A stretch of 49,669 bases of DNA from Eubacteriales bacterium (lineage in GTDB: Bacteria > Bacillota > Clostridia > Tissierellales > Dethiosulfatibacteraceae), in the NCBI GenBank assembly GCA_030694905.1, contig JAUYTY010000020.1:1-49669 (forward strand). The letters are read 5' to 3'. The translations under genes and the position numbers were made by a program. The notes beneath the pieces are model-generated. The model was given only the letters and a program-made list of their open reading frames with translations, was not told the DNA's origin and searched no databases. Each line of letters begins with the position of its first letter. The first letter of the stretch is position 1. Shown here piece by piece: positions 25,826 to 34,959 of the stretch.

Positions 25826-26898
25826 AGACATTCGGCGTCATCATGGCTGGCGGAAACGGTACACGGCTTTGGCCTTTAAGCAGAGAAAACAACCCCAAGC
25901 AGACCATCACACACTTCGGCGAGAAAACACTTCTCGAAAACACCATCGATAGGATAGAGGGTCTTTTTGCCGATGAACGGATCTATATCTCCATCAACCA
26001 CAAGCATCTTGAAAGGACAATGGCTATACTGCATCCATATGGACGGGAGTTCGAGATCATCTCTCAGCCTTACAATAGGAACAACGCGCCGTTTATCCTG
26101 TTCATCGCCTTGAAGATCATAAAGCGATACGGCAATGGGGTGATGTGCCTCCTGCCTTCGGACCATCTGATCCGAGATCCGGAGCCTTACAGAAAGGACT
26201 TATCCAAAGCCATTGAATATGTGATTGAAAATGATAGGATCGTCGCTATCGGGACACAACCTGACTATCCGGCTGAGATATACGGCTACATCCGGCTCGA
26301 TGACAGCCAAGAGGGTGACATGAAGCCTGTGAAGGAATTCAAGGAGAAGCCTGCCTATGACCTTGCCAGAGCCTATCTGGACAGCGGTGACTATCTTTGG
26401 AATTCGGGCGTGTACGTCTGGACAGCCACCAAGGTGGTAACCTGCTATCAGAGATATCTGCCAAAAATCTACAACACCTTGGCACCGGTTATCCCCCATA
26501 TCGATACAGACAGCGAGGAATCAGCGCTGCGCCAGCTTTACAGGGAGGTGCAGGACATCTCCATCGACCACGGCATCATGGAGCAGACAGACCAGCTCTA
26601 TGCCATGGCAGGCAGCTTCCAATGGATTGACGTGGGAAGCTATGACTCCCTGATCAACCTATATGGCAGTGATGAAAACGGCAACGTGGCAAAGGGTCGC
26701 CACATTGGCCTGGACTCAAGAAACAATATCATCTTTTCCGAAAAAACAACAGTCGCCACTGTCGGTTTAGAGGATACCATTGTTGTGGCAATGGATGACA
26801 TCATACTGATCTGCAAAAAAGAACACACCTCCCATATCAGGCACCTTGTAGACAAGATCAGGCAAGAGGGTCATGGAGATATGATGGATTTGCTATAG
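25822..26898 (+). CDS. Mannose-1-phosphate guanylyltransferase, single domain
   Basis: 358 residues, matching the guanylyltransferase part alone, without the PMI cupin of the manC-like gene at 7304-8692. The pyrophosphorylase signature is MAGGNGTRLWPLS with NPKQ (residues 9-25), LPSDH lies near 112-116, and FKEKP (about 173-177) is the sugar-phosphate loop. Reaction: mannose-1-P plus GTP to GDP-mannose and PPi. ATGA overlap with the preceding GT2 and 25 bp to the methyltransferase gene put it in one operon. Activity on another hexose-1-phosphate is possible, since two homologues occur in one locus. Confidence 0.85.
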   Translation: MKTFGVIMAGGNGTRLWPLSRENNPKQTITHFGEKTLLENTIDRIEGLFADERIYISINHKHLERTMAILHPYGREFEIISQPYNRNNAPFILFIALKIIKRYGNGVMCLLPSDHLIRDPEPYRKDLSKAIEYVIENDRIVAIGTQPDYPAEIYGYIRLDDSQEGDMKPVKEFKEKPAYDLARAYLDSGDYLWNSGVYVWTATKVVTCYQRYLPKIYNTLAPVIPHIDTDSEESALRQLYREVQDISIDHGIMEQTDQLYAMAGSFQWIDVGSYDSLINLYGSDENGNVAKGRHIGLDSRNNIIFSEKTTVATVGLEDTIVVAMDDIILICKKEHTSHIRHLVDKIRQEGHGDMMDLL

Positions 26899-26923
26899 AA
26901 TAAAGATAAGAGGGGAAACTACC

Positions 26924-28138
26924 ATGCCTCAATGCAGACACTGCGGCACAGAAAACGACATATTCCTATCATTGGGAAGCCTGCCACCGGCAAACACATT
27001 CCTGAAAGAGGGAGAGACCGCCCGGACATTGCCCCTCAATGTGTTCTTCTGCGCCAAATGCACATTGATGCAGCTGGAGGATGTGGAAAAGCCGGAGAAC
27101 ATCTTCAACGATGACTTCAAGTATTTCAGCTCCTATTCCTCATCCCTGATCGGGCACAGCAGGGAATACTGCAATATGGTCATCCAGAGGCTGTCCCTGA
27201 AAAAGAGTGACGCCATAGTGGAAATAGCCAGCAATGACGGATATCTGCTCGATATTTTCCGAAAAATAGGATACAATAACTTATTGGGAGTAGAGCCCTC
27301 CGGCTCCGTGGCCAAAGAGGCCATAAGCAAAGGCATTCCCACAGAAATCAGGTTTTTCAACGATGAAACAGCTAAAGAGCTGTCAGCAAGAGGCAAGGCG
27401 GACCTGATCATAGCCAACAACGTCATGGCCCATGTGCCGGATATCAACAGCTTTGCCTCTGGTATCGCCACCCTTCTGAAAAAGGACGGCACCGCGACCG
27501 TCGAGTTTCAGTATGTGGCTGATCTTCTGGCAAAAAACGCCTTTGACATGATCTACCATGAGCATTTCTCTTATCTGTCACTCCATGCCATGGACAGCAT
27601 CATGAAGAGCAACGGACTATTTATTTACGATGTGGAACGGCTGAAGACACAGGGAGGTTCGCTCCGTGTGTACGCCGCTAAAATAGGATCAAAACGGCAA
27701 AAAACCGGCAATATCGAAAGAATGCTCGACCGGGAAAAAGCCATCGGAATAGACAAACAATCGACCTACAGCAAATTTGCAAGGCATGCAAACGACAAAA
27801 AGCAGCAGGGTCTGGATTATCTTAGGGGCATCAAAGAAGCCGGCAAAACCATCGCCTGCTACGGGGCGGCGGCCAAGGGGAGTACCTTTCTCAATTACCT
27901 CGGTATAGACGACGGAACGGTGGATTACGTGGTGGACCGGAACACAGAGAAGCAGGGGCTTTACATGGCAGGATGCGGTTTGAAGGTCTACCCCACCGGA
28001 CACCTGTCCGTCACGAGGCCGGATTATGTATGGATATTGCCCTGGAACATCAGGGATGAGATTATTTCGGAGCATGGGACTGTCAGAGGCTGGGGCGGAA
28101 AGTTCCTGGTGATGGTGCCGGAAATTGATGTCATATGA
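26924..28138 (+). CDS. SAM-dependent sugar C-methyltransferase (NDP-hexose C-methyltransferase family)
   Basis: 404 residues with the three-part layout of this family. Residues 1-60 hold a zinc-binding module with Cys4, Cys7, Cys43 and Cys46 (CRHC...CAKC). The middle carries a Rossmann SAM domain with EIASNDGYLL (about 100) and GVEPSG. The C-terminal domain has CYGAAAKGSTFLNY (about 316-329) and GWGGKFLVMVPE at the end. Family members methylate carbon atoms of keto-deoxy sugar nucleotides, giving branched or methylated deoxysugars. This predicts an unusual sugar in the glycan (inference). The start of the next gene is 20 bp downstream. Confidence 0.87.
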   Translation: MPQCRHCGTENDIFLSLGSLPPANTFLKEGETARTLPLNVFFCAKCTLMQLEDVEKPENIFNDDFKYFSSYSSSLIGHSREYCNMVIQRLSLKKSDAIVEIASNDGYLLDIFRKIGYNNLLGVEPSGSVAKEAISKGIPTEIRFFNDETAKELSARGKADLIIANNVMAHVPDINSFASGIATLLKKDGTATVEFQYVADLLAKNAFDMIYHEHFSYLSLHAMDSIMKSNGLFIYDVERLKTQGGSLRVYAAKIGSKRQKTGNIERMLDREKAIGIDKQSTYSKFARHANDKKQQGLDYLRGIKEAGKTIACYGAAAKGSTFLNYLGIDDGTVDYVVDRNTEKQGLYMAGCGLKVYPTGHLSVTRPDYVWILPWNIRDEIISEHGTVRGWGGKFLVMVPEIDVI

Positions 28139-28157
28139 AACGAAAGGAAACAGGCAG

Positions 28158-29279
28158 ATGGTCATAATGGATATCCTGTCAACCAATCAGGGAGCCTACA
28201 GGCTTGTGAAAAACAGAGCCAGAATCATCAACCAAACCCACACAAACTATATTGTGTGCCCGGAGGGTGAATTCACCCAAAGCATTATCGACTCCGGAGC
28301 GCCTGTCATTTCCTATGATATCAAACGGGAGCTGGGCCTTTCCACCATGAAAGAGATTATGGCCCTTCTCAGAATACTGAAGGAATACAATCCGGATGTG
28401 GTGCACTCCCATAATTCCAAGACAGGCGCCATCACCCGCATGGCCGCTTATCTATATAACAAAAGGAACAAAAGGAAAATCCTGGTGATCCATCAGGTCC
28501 ACGGCTATTATTTCAACGGTGTTTCAGGACTGAAAGGCACTATCTATAAAACGATAGAAAAACTGCTGGCTCGGTTCACCGATGTATTGCTGTTCCAGAA
28601 CCTGACGGAGCTTGCCATGTCCCGTGGCATGAAAATGGACCGGCACGCGAGACTGGAATACATCGCAAACGGCATCAGCTTTGATGAGTTCGAGGGCGTC
28701 AGAAGGAATCAGCCAGATGGCGGCAATGTATTCAACATGCTTACCATCGCAAGGATAGAGCGGGTCAAGAATCAGCAGCAGATCATTGACGGACTGAATC
28801 TATTGGTAAATCTGCAGAACAGAAAAAATATCATGCTTTATCTCATAGGCGAGCAGAGCAACGACTACCATCAGGAAATAACCCAACAGATCCGCCGATA
28901 TCATCTGGAGAATCACGTCACATTCACAGGCATGCTGGATCGGGAAGCGCTCATGGGCTATTTCTCAAGGGGAGATCTGTCGGTTTTGACATCCATCAAG
29001 GAGGGAAAACCCAGAGCCATCATGGAGAGCCTTTATGTGGGCATTCCCTGTATCGGGACCGATGTGACGGGGACCAACGAGGTGATCATAAATGATTTAA
29101 ACGGCTACCTGATTCCACTAAATGATGCCAGCGCCCTGGCGGACAGGATCGCCCAACTTATGGACAACCCCGAGACAAGAAATAGGCTGTCTCAGAATGC
29201 GACAGCCTATGCCAAAGAGCACTTCGATGAAAGGCAAGTGATTGCCAGACTATTGGAATTGTATGAAGGCAATTTTTAG
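28158..29279 (+). CDS. GT4-family glycosyltransferase
   Basis: 373 residues from the ATG at 28158, chosen because AAAGGA lies 9 bases upstream; an in-frame TTG at 28125 would overlap the preceding gene. The N-terminal domain contains VVHSHNSKTGAI and HQVHGYYFNGV. The donor domain has IARIERVKNQQQIIDGL and ends with SIKEGKPRAIMESLYVGIP and GTDVTGTNEVI, the usual GT4 retaining-enzyme motifs. It is the last gene of the rightward operon. Its stop overlaps the end of the convergent TAXI gene (TTAG), so the 3' ends of the two messages are antisense to each other. Confidence 0.87.
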   Translation: MVIMDILSTNQGAYRLVKNRARIINQTHTNYIVCPEGEFTQSIIDSGAPVISYDIKRELGLSTMKEIMALLRILKEYNPDVVHSHNSKTGAITRMAAYLYNKRNKRKILVIHQVHGYYFNGVSGLKGTIYKTIEKLLARFTDVLLFQNLTELAMSRGMKMDRHARLEYIANGISFDEFEGVRRNQPDGGNVFNMLTIARIERVKNQQQIIDGLNLLVNLQNRKNIMLYLIGEQSNDYHQEITQQIRRYHLENHVTFTGMLDREALMGYFSRGDLSVLTSIKEGKPRAIMESLYVGIPCIGTDVTGTNEVIINDLNGYLIPLNDASALADRIAQLMDNPETRNRLSQNATAYAKEHFDERQVIARLLELYEGNF

Positions 29280-30301
29280 TCAATCAGACCCATTTCCCTG
29301 TAATACATCTCTGCTCCGGGATGCATGGGGATACCCAGATCCTCGATCATCGATTCCAGTGTCATCTCCTTTAGTGCAACATGGATGCTTTTCATGTAAT
29401 CCATGTTTTCATGGATTGACTTGACCGTCTTATAGACAACCTCATCCGGCGTGTCGATGGAGGCGCCCAGAATGGTGACCGATGATACGGAGACCGAATC
29501 GTCTGTCATAAATTCATAGGTGCCGGCAGATACTGTACGCACATTATAGCCATATTCCTCGCTGAGCTTCGCAATTATATCCCTGTCAAACTCTACAAAA
29601 ACCAACTTTTTATTGATTGAAGCCTCAACTACAGATGGAGAAGGGGCGAGGGTTAAAATGAGATAGCCATCAATCATACCATCGGACAGCATTTTTGATG
29701 AATCGCTCTGGCTTTTATTATAGATGGTACACCCCCAACCCTTCATGTCCTCAAGGGTCAAGCCATATAGCGCCAGCATCCTTTCAAAGGCTTCTGAAGT
29801 GGCGCCTCCGGGATTTCCGATAGATAACCTGACTCTGATTTTATTGTCTATGATGTCATTTAAGCTTCTTGCGCCAACGCTTTCCAGAACGACCATCTGA
29901 AGCACCGATGGGTAGAAGGATGCGACAGATCTGATCTGATCATGCTTTGTCTCAAATACACCGGTCCCTGCATAGCCCTCTGAAGCCACATTGTTATGAA
30001 GCAGTGCAAACTGGGTATCCCCCGCATTCAGTCGCATCACATTTGAATGGGTGTTGCCGGGAGTGAGTTGGATAATGGAGCCCTTGTAAGAAAAATTCAG
30101 GCATTCGCTGACGCCATTTCCAATCATATACCACACACTGCCCGGTGTGCTGATCAGCAAGGTTGTATCCACAGGTGAGCTGTCAAAAGAACCGGATTTG
30201 CTACTATCAGTTGGGTCTGCATCCTGGGTGTTACAGGAAGCCAATACAAGCACGCCGGTCAATATTGACAATAATAGAATTGCAATTTGGTTTTTCCTCA
30301 T
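29276..30301 (-). CDS. TAXI-family TRAP solute-binding lipoprotein (copy 3)
   Basis: 341 residues with a signal peptide ending in LASC (Cys23). TAXI hallmarks: TPGSVWYMIGNGVSECL, LTPGNTHSNVMRLNAG and the C-terminal HPGAEMYYREMGLID. It resembles copy 1 more than copy 2 in one region (AGTGVFETKHDQI against AGTGMFDEKHENI). GGAGG stands 7 bases before the ATG, which overlaps the TRAP permease stop by four bases (ATGA). Together with the permease and A-PCP-TE genes upstream it forms the second complete cassette. Confidence 0.9.
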   Translation of the reverse strand: MRKNQIAILLLSILTGVLVLASCNTQDADPTDSSKSGSFDSSPVDTTLLISTPGSVWYMIGNGVSECLNFSYKGSIIQLTPGNTHSNVMRLNAGDTQFALLHNNVASEGYAGTGVFETKHDQIRSVASFYPSVLQMVVLESVGARSLNDIIDNKIRVRLSIGNPGGATSEAFERMLALYGLTLEDMKGWGCTIYNKSQSDSSKMLSDGMIDGYLILTLAPSPSVVEASINKKLVFVEFDRDIIAKLSEEYGYNVRTVSAGTYEFMTDDSVSVSSVTILGASIDTPDEVVYKTVKSIHENMDYMKSIHVALKEMTLESMIEDLGIPMHPGAEMYYREMGLID

Positions 30302-32217
30302 CGTTTTTCCTCCAGAATATCGTAATCTTTATTTGTGACAGTCTTATTCCGATTAAACAGGTACAATAGGATTATCATAGACATTGCAGCTCCTTTCAAG
30401 GTTATATTGCTCGACATGACCAGGACACCGGAAATCACCACGGCAATCCGTTCAAAAGCGTTCAAACCGGTGTGATGCCACCAGCCTTCCTTTCCAATTG
30501 TAATCCAGTAGATTCCAATAAAGGCGAAAACAAATGTGATGGCAGATTGCAGATTTGAATTGGCCATCAGAATAGAAGGATTGAAAATAAAGACGTAAGG
30601 CAGGATATAGGCCACCAGGCCTATTTTTATTGCCAAAATGCTGACCTTGAGAGACGATACATCCGCAATGGTGGCGGCAGTGAAAGCCGTAATCGCCACT
30701 GGAGGTGTGATGGTGGCTGTAGTCGCATAGTATAAAATGAACATGTGAACGCTAAGCGGCTCAAATCCGAATCGAATCAGCACAGGCGCACAGATGACAG
30801 CGGTTAGCAGATAGGCTGAGCTGCCACTGGTCGAGGTGCCGATGAAAACAGTAATCAGCATAACAAATACAAGCGTCAGGATTATTGAAAAGCTGGTCAG
30901 GTCCATCAGAAACGAGCTGAATTTGGAGGAAATGCCGGTGATATGGATCACCCCAATAAAAATGCCACAGGTTCCCATGGTAGCCACAAGTACCAGACCC
31001 TTCTCTACTGCAGATCGAACAGCTCCATAGAACTTACGGGGAGTAAGACGATGGCGCTTGTTGAAAAGCGTCAGAACCAGAACAATCAAAATGGATTGGA
31101 TGCCCACCATGGCGATGCTGACTCCAGACATCATCCTGAAAATCAGAAATCCAAGAGGGATGAAAAAATTGTAACCGCTCTTCAGCAACGGCAGCAACGG
31201 CTTTCTATCCTCCAAGGGCAGTCCGGGTAGATTCAGTTTATCGGACTTGATGCTGATGGTAAAGAACAGTGCGGAAAAATAGAGAATTGCAGGCATCAAT
31301 GCCCCTTTGGCGACCTCCCTGTAAGGGATACCGACCACATCCGACATGATAAACGCGATGGATCCCATAATCGGAGGTGTGAAAACCCCGCCGATTGAGG
31401 CGCAGCATTCGACTGCGGCAGCGAATTCTCCGGAATAGCCTCTTTTTTTCATTGCCGGAATGGTCACGGAACCGGTGGTGGATACGTTTGAGACGGGTCC
31501 ACCGGATATCATGCCGAACAGAGCGGAGGTGATGATGGCAACCTTGGCCAGACCGCCCTTGGTTGAGCCAGCTACAGAAGAAGCAAAGTCAAACAGAAAA
31601 TCCCCGGCACCGGATCGGACAAAAAACGCACCAAACATGAGAATAATGATGACATGTCCGGTGGCGGTGCCGATGGTGCTGCCCCATATGGCGTAATTTG
31701 TCATAAAAAGACCCTCAATCGTCTGGGAAAAGGTAAAGCCATTATGCCCGAATCGACCCGGTATGAGATGCCCGGACAACATATACAGTATTGAAAACAG
31801 GCTAATCATGGTCAACCAAGGGCCTATAACTCGGCGGGTCCCCTCCAGAAGAAGCAGGATGGTGAGAATACCGAAAAACAAATCGATCGGCAGCAATGGC
31901 GTGACAAAGACAAATCGGTTTATAATCCGGTCGATATTGACGGCGAAATAGGCACTGACGGATAAAGCAAGCAAAGCCAGACATATGTCATAGAAAGGAA
32001 CCGAATCTTTGCTGTGAGATCCGGGGGATGTATAGCTTAAAAAAATGATGGCGAAAAAAAGACCAAAGCTCAGGCTTCTGTGGAGCAACGGTTCGGGATA
32101 GATAAAGGAAGCGAGAACAATATACAAGGCAGTCAGTCCGATCAGGAACCCCTGAATCAGCCTATAACCGGATGTCAGGTTTCGTTTGTCTCCTTTTGAA
32201 AACAGGTATTCTCTCAT
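30298..32217 (-). CDS. TRAP transporter fused permease (DctQM type, copy 3)
   Basis: 639 residues. The DctM signatures are conserved (FGMISGGPVSNVSTTGSVT, TPPIMGSIAFIMSDVVGIPY, ITPPVAITAFTAATIADV). However, the segment that reads LGLAMNITSAYLITA in copies 1 and 2 reads IGTSTSGSSAYLLTA here. Since this region lies in the DctM transport core, a different ligand or ion coupling is possible (inference). The start codon follows the A-PCP-TE stop immediately (GGAGGATTAGATG), exactly as in cassette 1. Confidence 0.92.
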   Translation of the reverse strand: MREYLFSKGDKRNLTSGYRLIQGFLIGLTALYIVLASFIYPEPLLHRSLSFGLFFAIIFLSYTSPGSHSKDSVPFYDICLALLALSVSAYFAVNIDRIINRFVFVTPLLPIDLFFGILTILLLLEGTRRVIGPWLTMISLFSILYMLSGHLIPGRFGHNGFTFSQTIEGLFMTNYAIWGSTIGTATGHVIIILMFGAFFVRSGAGDFLFDFASSVAGSTKGGLAKVAIITSALFGMISGGPVSNVSTTGSVTIPAMKKRGYSGEFAAAVECCASIGGVFTPPIMGSIAFIMSDVVGIPYREVAKGALMPAILYFSALFFTISIKSDKLNLPGLPLEDRKPLLPLLKSGYNFFIPLGFLIFRMMSGVSIAMVGIQSILIVLVLTLFNKRHRLTPRKFYGAVRSAVEKGLVLVATMGTCGIFIGVIHITGISSKFSSFLMDLTSFSIILTLVFVMLITVFIGTSTSGSSAYLLTAVICAPVLIRFGFEPLSVHMFILYYATTATITPPVAITAFTAATIADVSSLKVSILAIKIGLVAYILPYVFIFNPSILMANSNLQSAITFVFAFIGIYWITIGKEGWWHHTGLNAFERIAVVISGVLVMSSNITLKGAAMSMIILLYLFNRNKTVTNKDYDILEEKR

Positions 32218-34791
32218 CTAATCCTCCATGATTTCAGTCAGCTTCTGTGCCAGAAATTTTGAATTTTCCTCGTTGTTGATCTCCGTATGCCTGCAGGGCA
32301 TATCGACAGCTACCAGTTCGCCAATCAACTGGCGCCATAAGTCATGGGAAGAGATGCTCTTGACCCTGTCTTTTTTAGAAGTGAAATAATGGACCCTTCC
32401 ATCATAATACGTCGGTCTGTAAAGACTATAAGCGCAGGCAAGTATGGAGGATTTTCCCACCAGGCTTATACACCTGGTGTCAGAACGCCTGCAGGCTTTA
32501 TGGTACATGACTTTTCCCAGTTTCAACCTCATCAGCTGAAGGGAGGTTGATATTTTCTTAAACAGCAGGGGAACAGCATTTTTGAGGGAATGGCCGGACA
32601 GCTCGTTGACGCTGTTGATGACGAGCCGCTTGAATTTATTGCCGCTCTCGCTGTTTCTGTAGGTCGAATCAAACATAGCCAAGGTCGAAACAACATGCCC
32701 ACGGCCTGTCAGCTCTTTTGCCACAGCCAATGCCAAAACGCCCCCCAGACAAGTGCCGCACAAATGATAGGGTCCATCCGGAAATAGACCTGTCATTTCA
32801 TCGGCATAAGACCGAGCCAACTGCTCAAAGGTGATAGGATGAACGAAGCCTGGGTGACGGCTGTCAAATCTGAGGGCATAGACAGGCCTATCAGATGGCA
32901 TGAATCTGCCCAGATTGTGGTAGGTCACAGCCTCACCATCACCTGTGTGGATGCAGAACAATGGCGCCAGACTCCCTGAGGGCTTGATCGGGACGATAAA
33001 TTCCGGCAATCGGCTAATTATTGAGGCGTTATCAACCAGCTGGGATAGATTGGCCATGGAGCCGTCCTTGAAGAATGGGGCGAAGGGGATCTGTACGCCA
33101 AAGGTGTCCTCAATCTCGCTGAAAAGCGCAGCCGCAGACAAAGAATCACCGCCAAGATCAAAGAATGAGTAATCCGGATTGATGTGTTCTATATTCAGTA
33201 CCCTACGCCAGATTTCCAGGAGCTTGCTCTGGGTACCGGTTAAGGACACATCATCGGCAGTTGCGCTCTGTTCCATTGAAATCAAGGTTTCACAGGCATT
33301 GGGATAGTCTTGGACAAGGGTATCGTAAAGGGATTTACGCTGGATTTTCCCACCGGGTCCAACTGGAATCCCGTCAACCACAAACAGCAACGATGGCAGC
33401 TTGTAGGCGTCCATGCGGTGATAAAGAAGCTTTCTCAGGGCAAGGAGGCTGGTAGCATAGCCCTGTCGCATCACAACAGCAACTCCCACATCCTCACTGC
33501 CGTAGGGGTTGGGATATGGGAAAGCCACAGCATCTTGAAAGTCGGGATTCGATAGGATCGCCTTCTCCAGCTCGTAGGGCGATACCTTCTCGCCACCCCT
33601 GTTGATCATTTCCTTGATCCGTCCTGTTATGAAGATGTAGCCATCCTCATCCACATAGCCCATATCACCGGTTCTGAACCAGCCATCGGAAAAATAGTCC
33701 CGATTGTTATCCGGATCATTCTCGTAGCCGGAAAAGACACTAGGTCCACTGACCAGCAATTCACCATCCAGAATTCTAACCGACGATCCTGTGGATACGC
33801 CAACTGAACCCTCCTTGTAGCCCTTTGGAGCCTTATAGGTGCTAGCGATGTTTTTGGTTTCGGTCATGCCATAGCTCTGAACAACAGGCACATGAAACAA
33901 TTCCTCAAGACGTTCCTTCAGCTGTTTGGTCAGCGGTGCTCCGGTGGCACGGATATAGGATAGGGAACGGTGCGGTATTACTAGTCCGTTTTTCTCGGCA
34001 TAGTCAGCCAGCGACACCAATACGGCGGGGCTCAGCGCAAATGAAGTGACTGGCAGGCCATTCAGGATATCGATAAGCTCGTTATGCTTGAATCCGTTGC
34101 TGATGACAGCACTTCCACCCGCTAACAAAGACCTCAGCATGATACTGACCGAATTGATTCTGGACATCTTTGTCAGGATGAGGTTCATGGTATTTTCATT
34201 ATAGCCATAATGGCTGACAACGATTCTAATGGAATGTAGGAGGCTATCATAGGTGGAGGGCACAATTTTAGGCGTGCTTGTAGTGCCTGAAGTTGTCAGT
34301 ACCATTGCAATATCATCTGCATTGACACACGATTCCGATGGTTTGAATGAAGGCAATTGGATCATATTGAAATCAAATCGCCATTTATCATGTACAATGG
34401 TTCTCTCAAAGGCGATGATTCCCAGGCCCTCCCGCTTTGCCGCTTGGTATCCATGGCCTTCAGGACGGTCTGTCAATATATGGTCGACCTTAAGCAGACG
34501 GTAAAAATAAGCCAATCTGTCTTCGCTCAAGTCAAAATCAACAGGAACCAGCACCGCATTTTCAATGACAGGGAGTGACAGAAGCCCTAGACTCATTCCG
34601 TCCGAGGACAGGACAGCTATTCTATCGGTCCGTTTCATGGAGGAGCGCTCAAAAAAATCGGTTACCTGACAATAGATCGTCTCAAAATCATGATATGTAG
34701 CGCCGGAACCATCAGGATTCAATAGAGCCAGCTTGTCGGGATTTTTAGCGGCATGTTCGAAAATGACCCTGGAGATATGATTTCTTGCCAT
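32218..34791 (-). CDS. A-PCP-TE synthetase (adenylation, carrier, Cys-thioesterase), copy 2
   Basis: 857 residues from the ATG at 34791, preceded by GAGGAG at 6 bases; an upstream ATG at 34812 would put that site inside the gene. The domains are collinear with copy 1: P-loop TTSGTTSTPK (166-175), YGMTETK, TGDMGYVDEDGYIFITGR, catalytic Lys482 in GGKIQRKSL, carrier Ser550 in DLGGDSL, thioesterase elbow CGTCLGG with Cys681, Asp708 in MFDSTY and His835 in PCRHTEI. It is therefore an intact paralogue, not a remnant. The adenylation substrate segments between the P-loop and YGMTETK differ more (TASPAVLNSL against ALSPAVLVSL; RSSGAPL against RATGAPL), so substrate preference may differ. First gene of a three-gene operon. 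Predicted cytosolic acyl or aminoacyl activation and transfer. Confidence 0.88.
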   Translation of the reverse strand: MARNHISRVIFEHAAKNPDKLALLNPDGSGATYHDFETIYCQVTDFFERSSMKRTDRIAVLSSDGMSLGLLSLPVIENAVLVPVDFDLSEDRLAYFYRLLKVDHILTDRPEGHGYQAAKREGLGIIAFERTIVHDKWRFDFNMIQLPSFKPSESCVNADDIAMVLTTSGTTSTPKIVPSTYDSLLHSIRIVVSHYGYNENTMNLILTKMSRINSVSIMLRSLLAGGSAVISNGFKHNELIDILNGLPVTSFALSPAVLVSLADYAEKNGLVIPHRSLSYIRATGAPLTKQLKERLEELFHVPVVQSYGMTETKNIASTYKAPKGYKEGSVGVSTGSSVRILDGELLVSGPSVFSGYENDPDNNRDYFSDGWFRTGDMGYVDEDGYIFITGRIKEMINRGGEKVSPYELEKAILSNPDFQDAVAFPYPNPYGSEDVGVAVVMRQGYATSLLALRKLLYHRMDAYKLPSLLFVVDGIPVGPGGKIQRKSLYDTLVQDYPNACETLISMEQSATADDVSLTGTQSKLLEIWRRVLNIEHINPDYSFFDLGGDSLSAAALFSEIEDTFGVQIPFAPFFKDGSMANLSQLVDNASIISRLPEFIVPIKPSGSLAPLFCIHTGDGEAVTYHNLGRFMPSDRPVYALRFDSRHPGFVHPITFEQLARSYADEMTGLFPDGPYHLCGTCLGGVLALAVAKELTGRGHVVSTLAMFDSTYRNSESGNKFKRLVINSVNELSGHSLKNAVPLLFKKISTSLQLMRLKLGKVMYHKACRRSDTRCISLVGKSSILACAYSLYRPTYYDGRVHYFTSKKDRVKSISSHDLWRQLIGELVAVDMPCRHTEINNEENSKFLAQKLTEIMED

Positions 34792-34835
34792 AGGATACTC
34801 CTCATATTTCATCAGACAACCTGTGTTTGTAATAC

Positions 34836-34864
34836 AATATATCGTATCACTTTTTTGTGACTAA
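34836..34864 (-). promoter_or_regulatory. Candidate promoter of the second A-PCP-TE operon
   Basis: On the minus strand: TTAGTC, 17-base spacer, TATATT, preceded by a T-run as in the promoters at 8729 and 22227 but with weaker -35 and -10 boxes. It stands about 45 bp before the chosen start at 34791. Confidence 0.4.
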
Positions 34865-34898
34865 AAAAACAATAAAGAAGTAACTTAAAGAAAAAATA

Positions 34899-34907
34899 TG
34901 ATATAAT
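34899..34907 (+). promoter_or_regulatory. Extended -10 promoter for the 34960 gene
   Basis: TGATATAAT, 52 bases before the TTG start at 34960, in an AT-rich stretch that also holds the divergent promoter of the A-PCP-TE operon. Confidence 0.5.
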
Positions 34908-34959
34908 ATTTTGAATTCCAGTTATAAATAATCCATAAAATCTGAAAGGACCGGTTACC

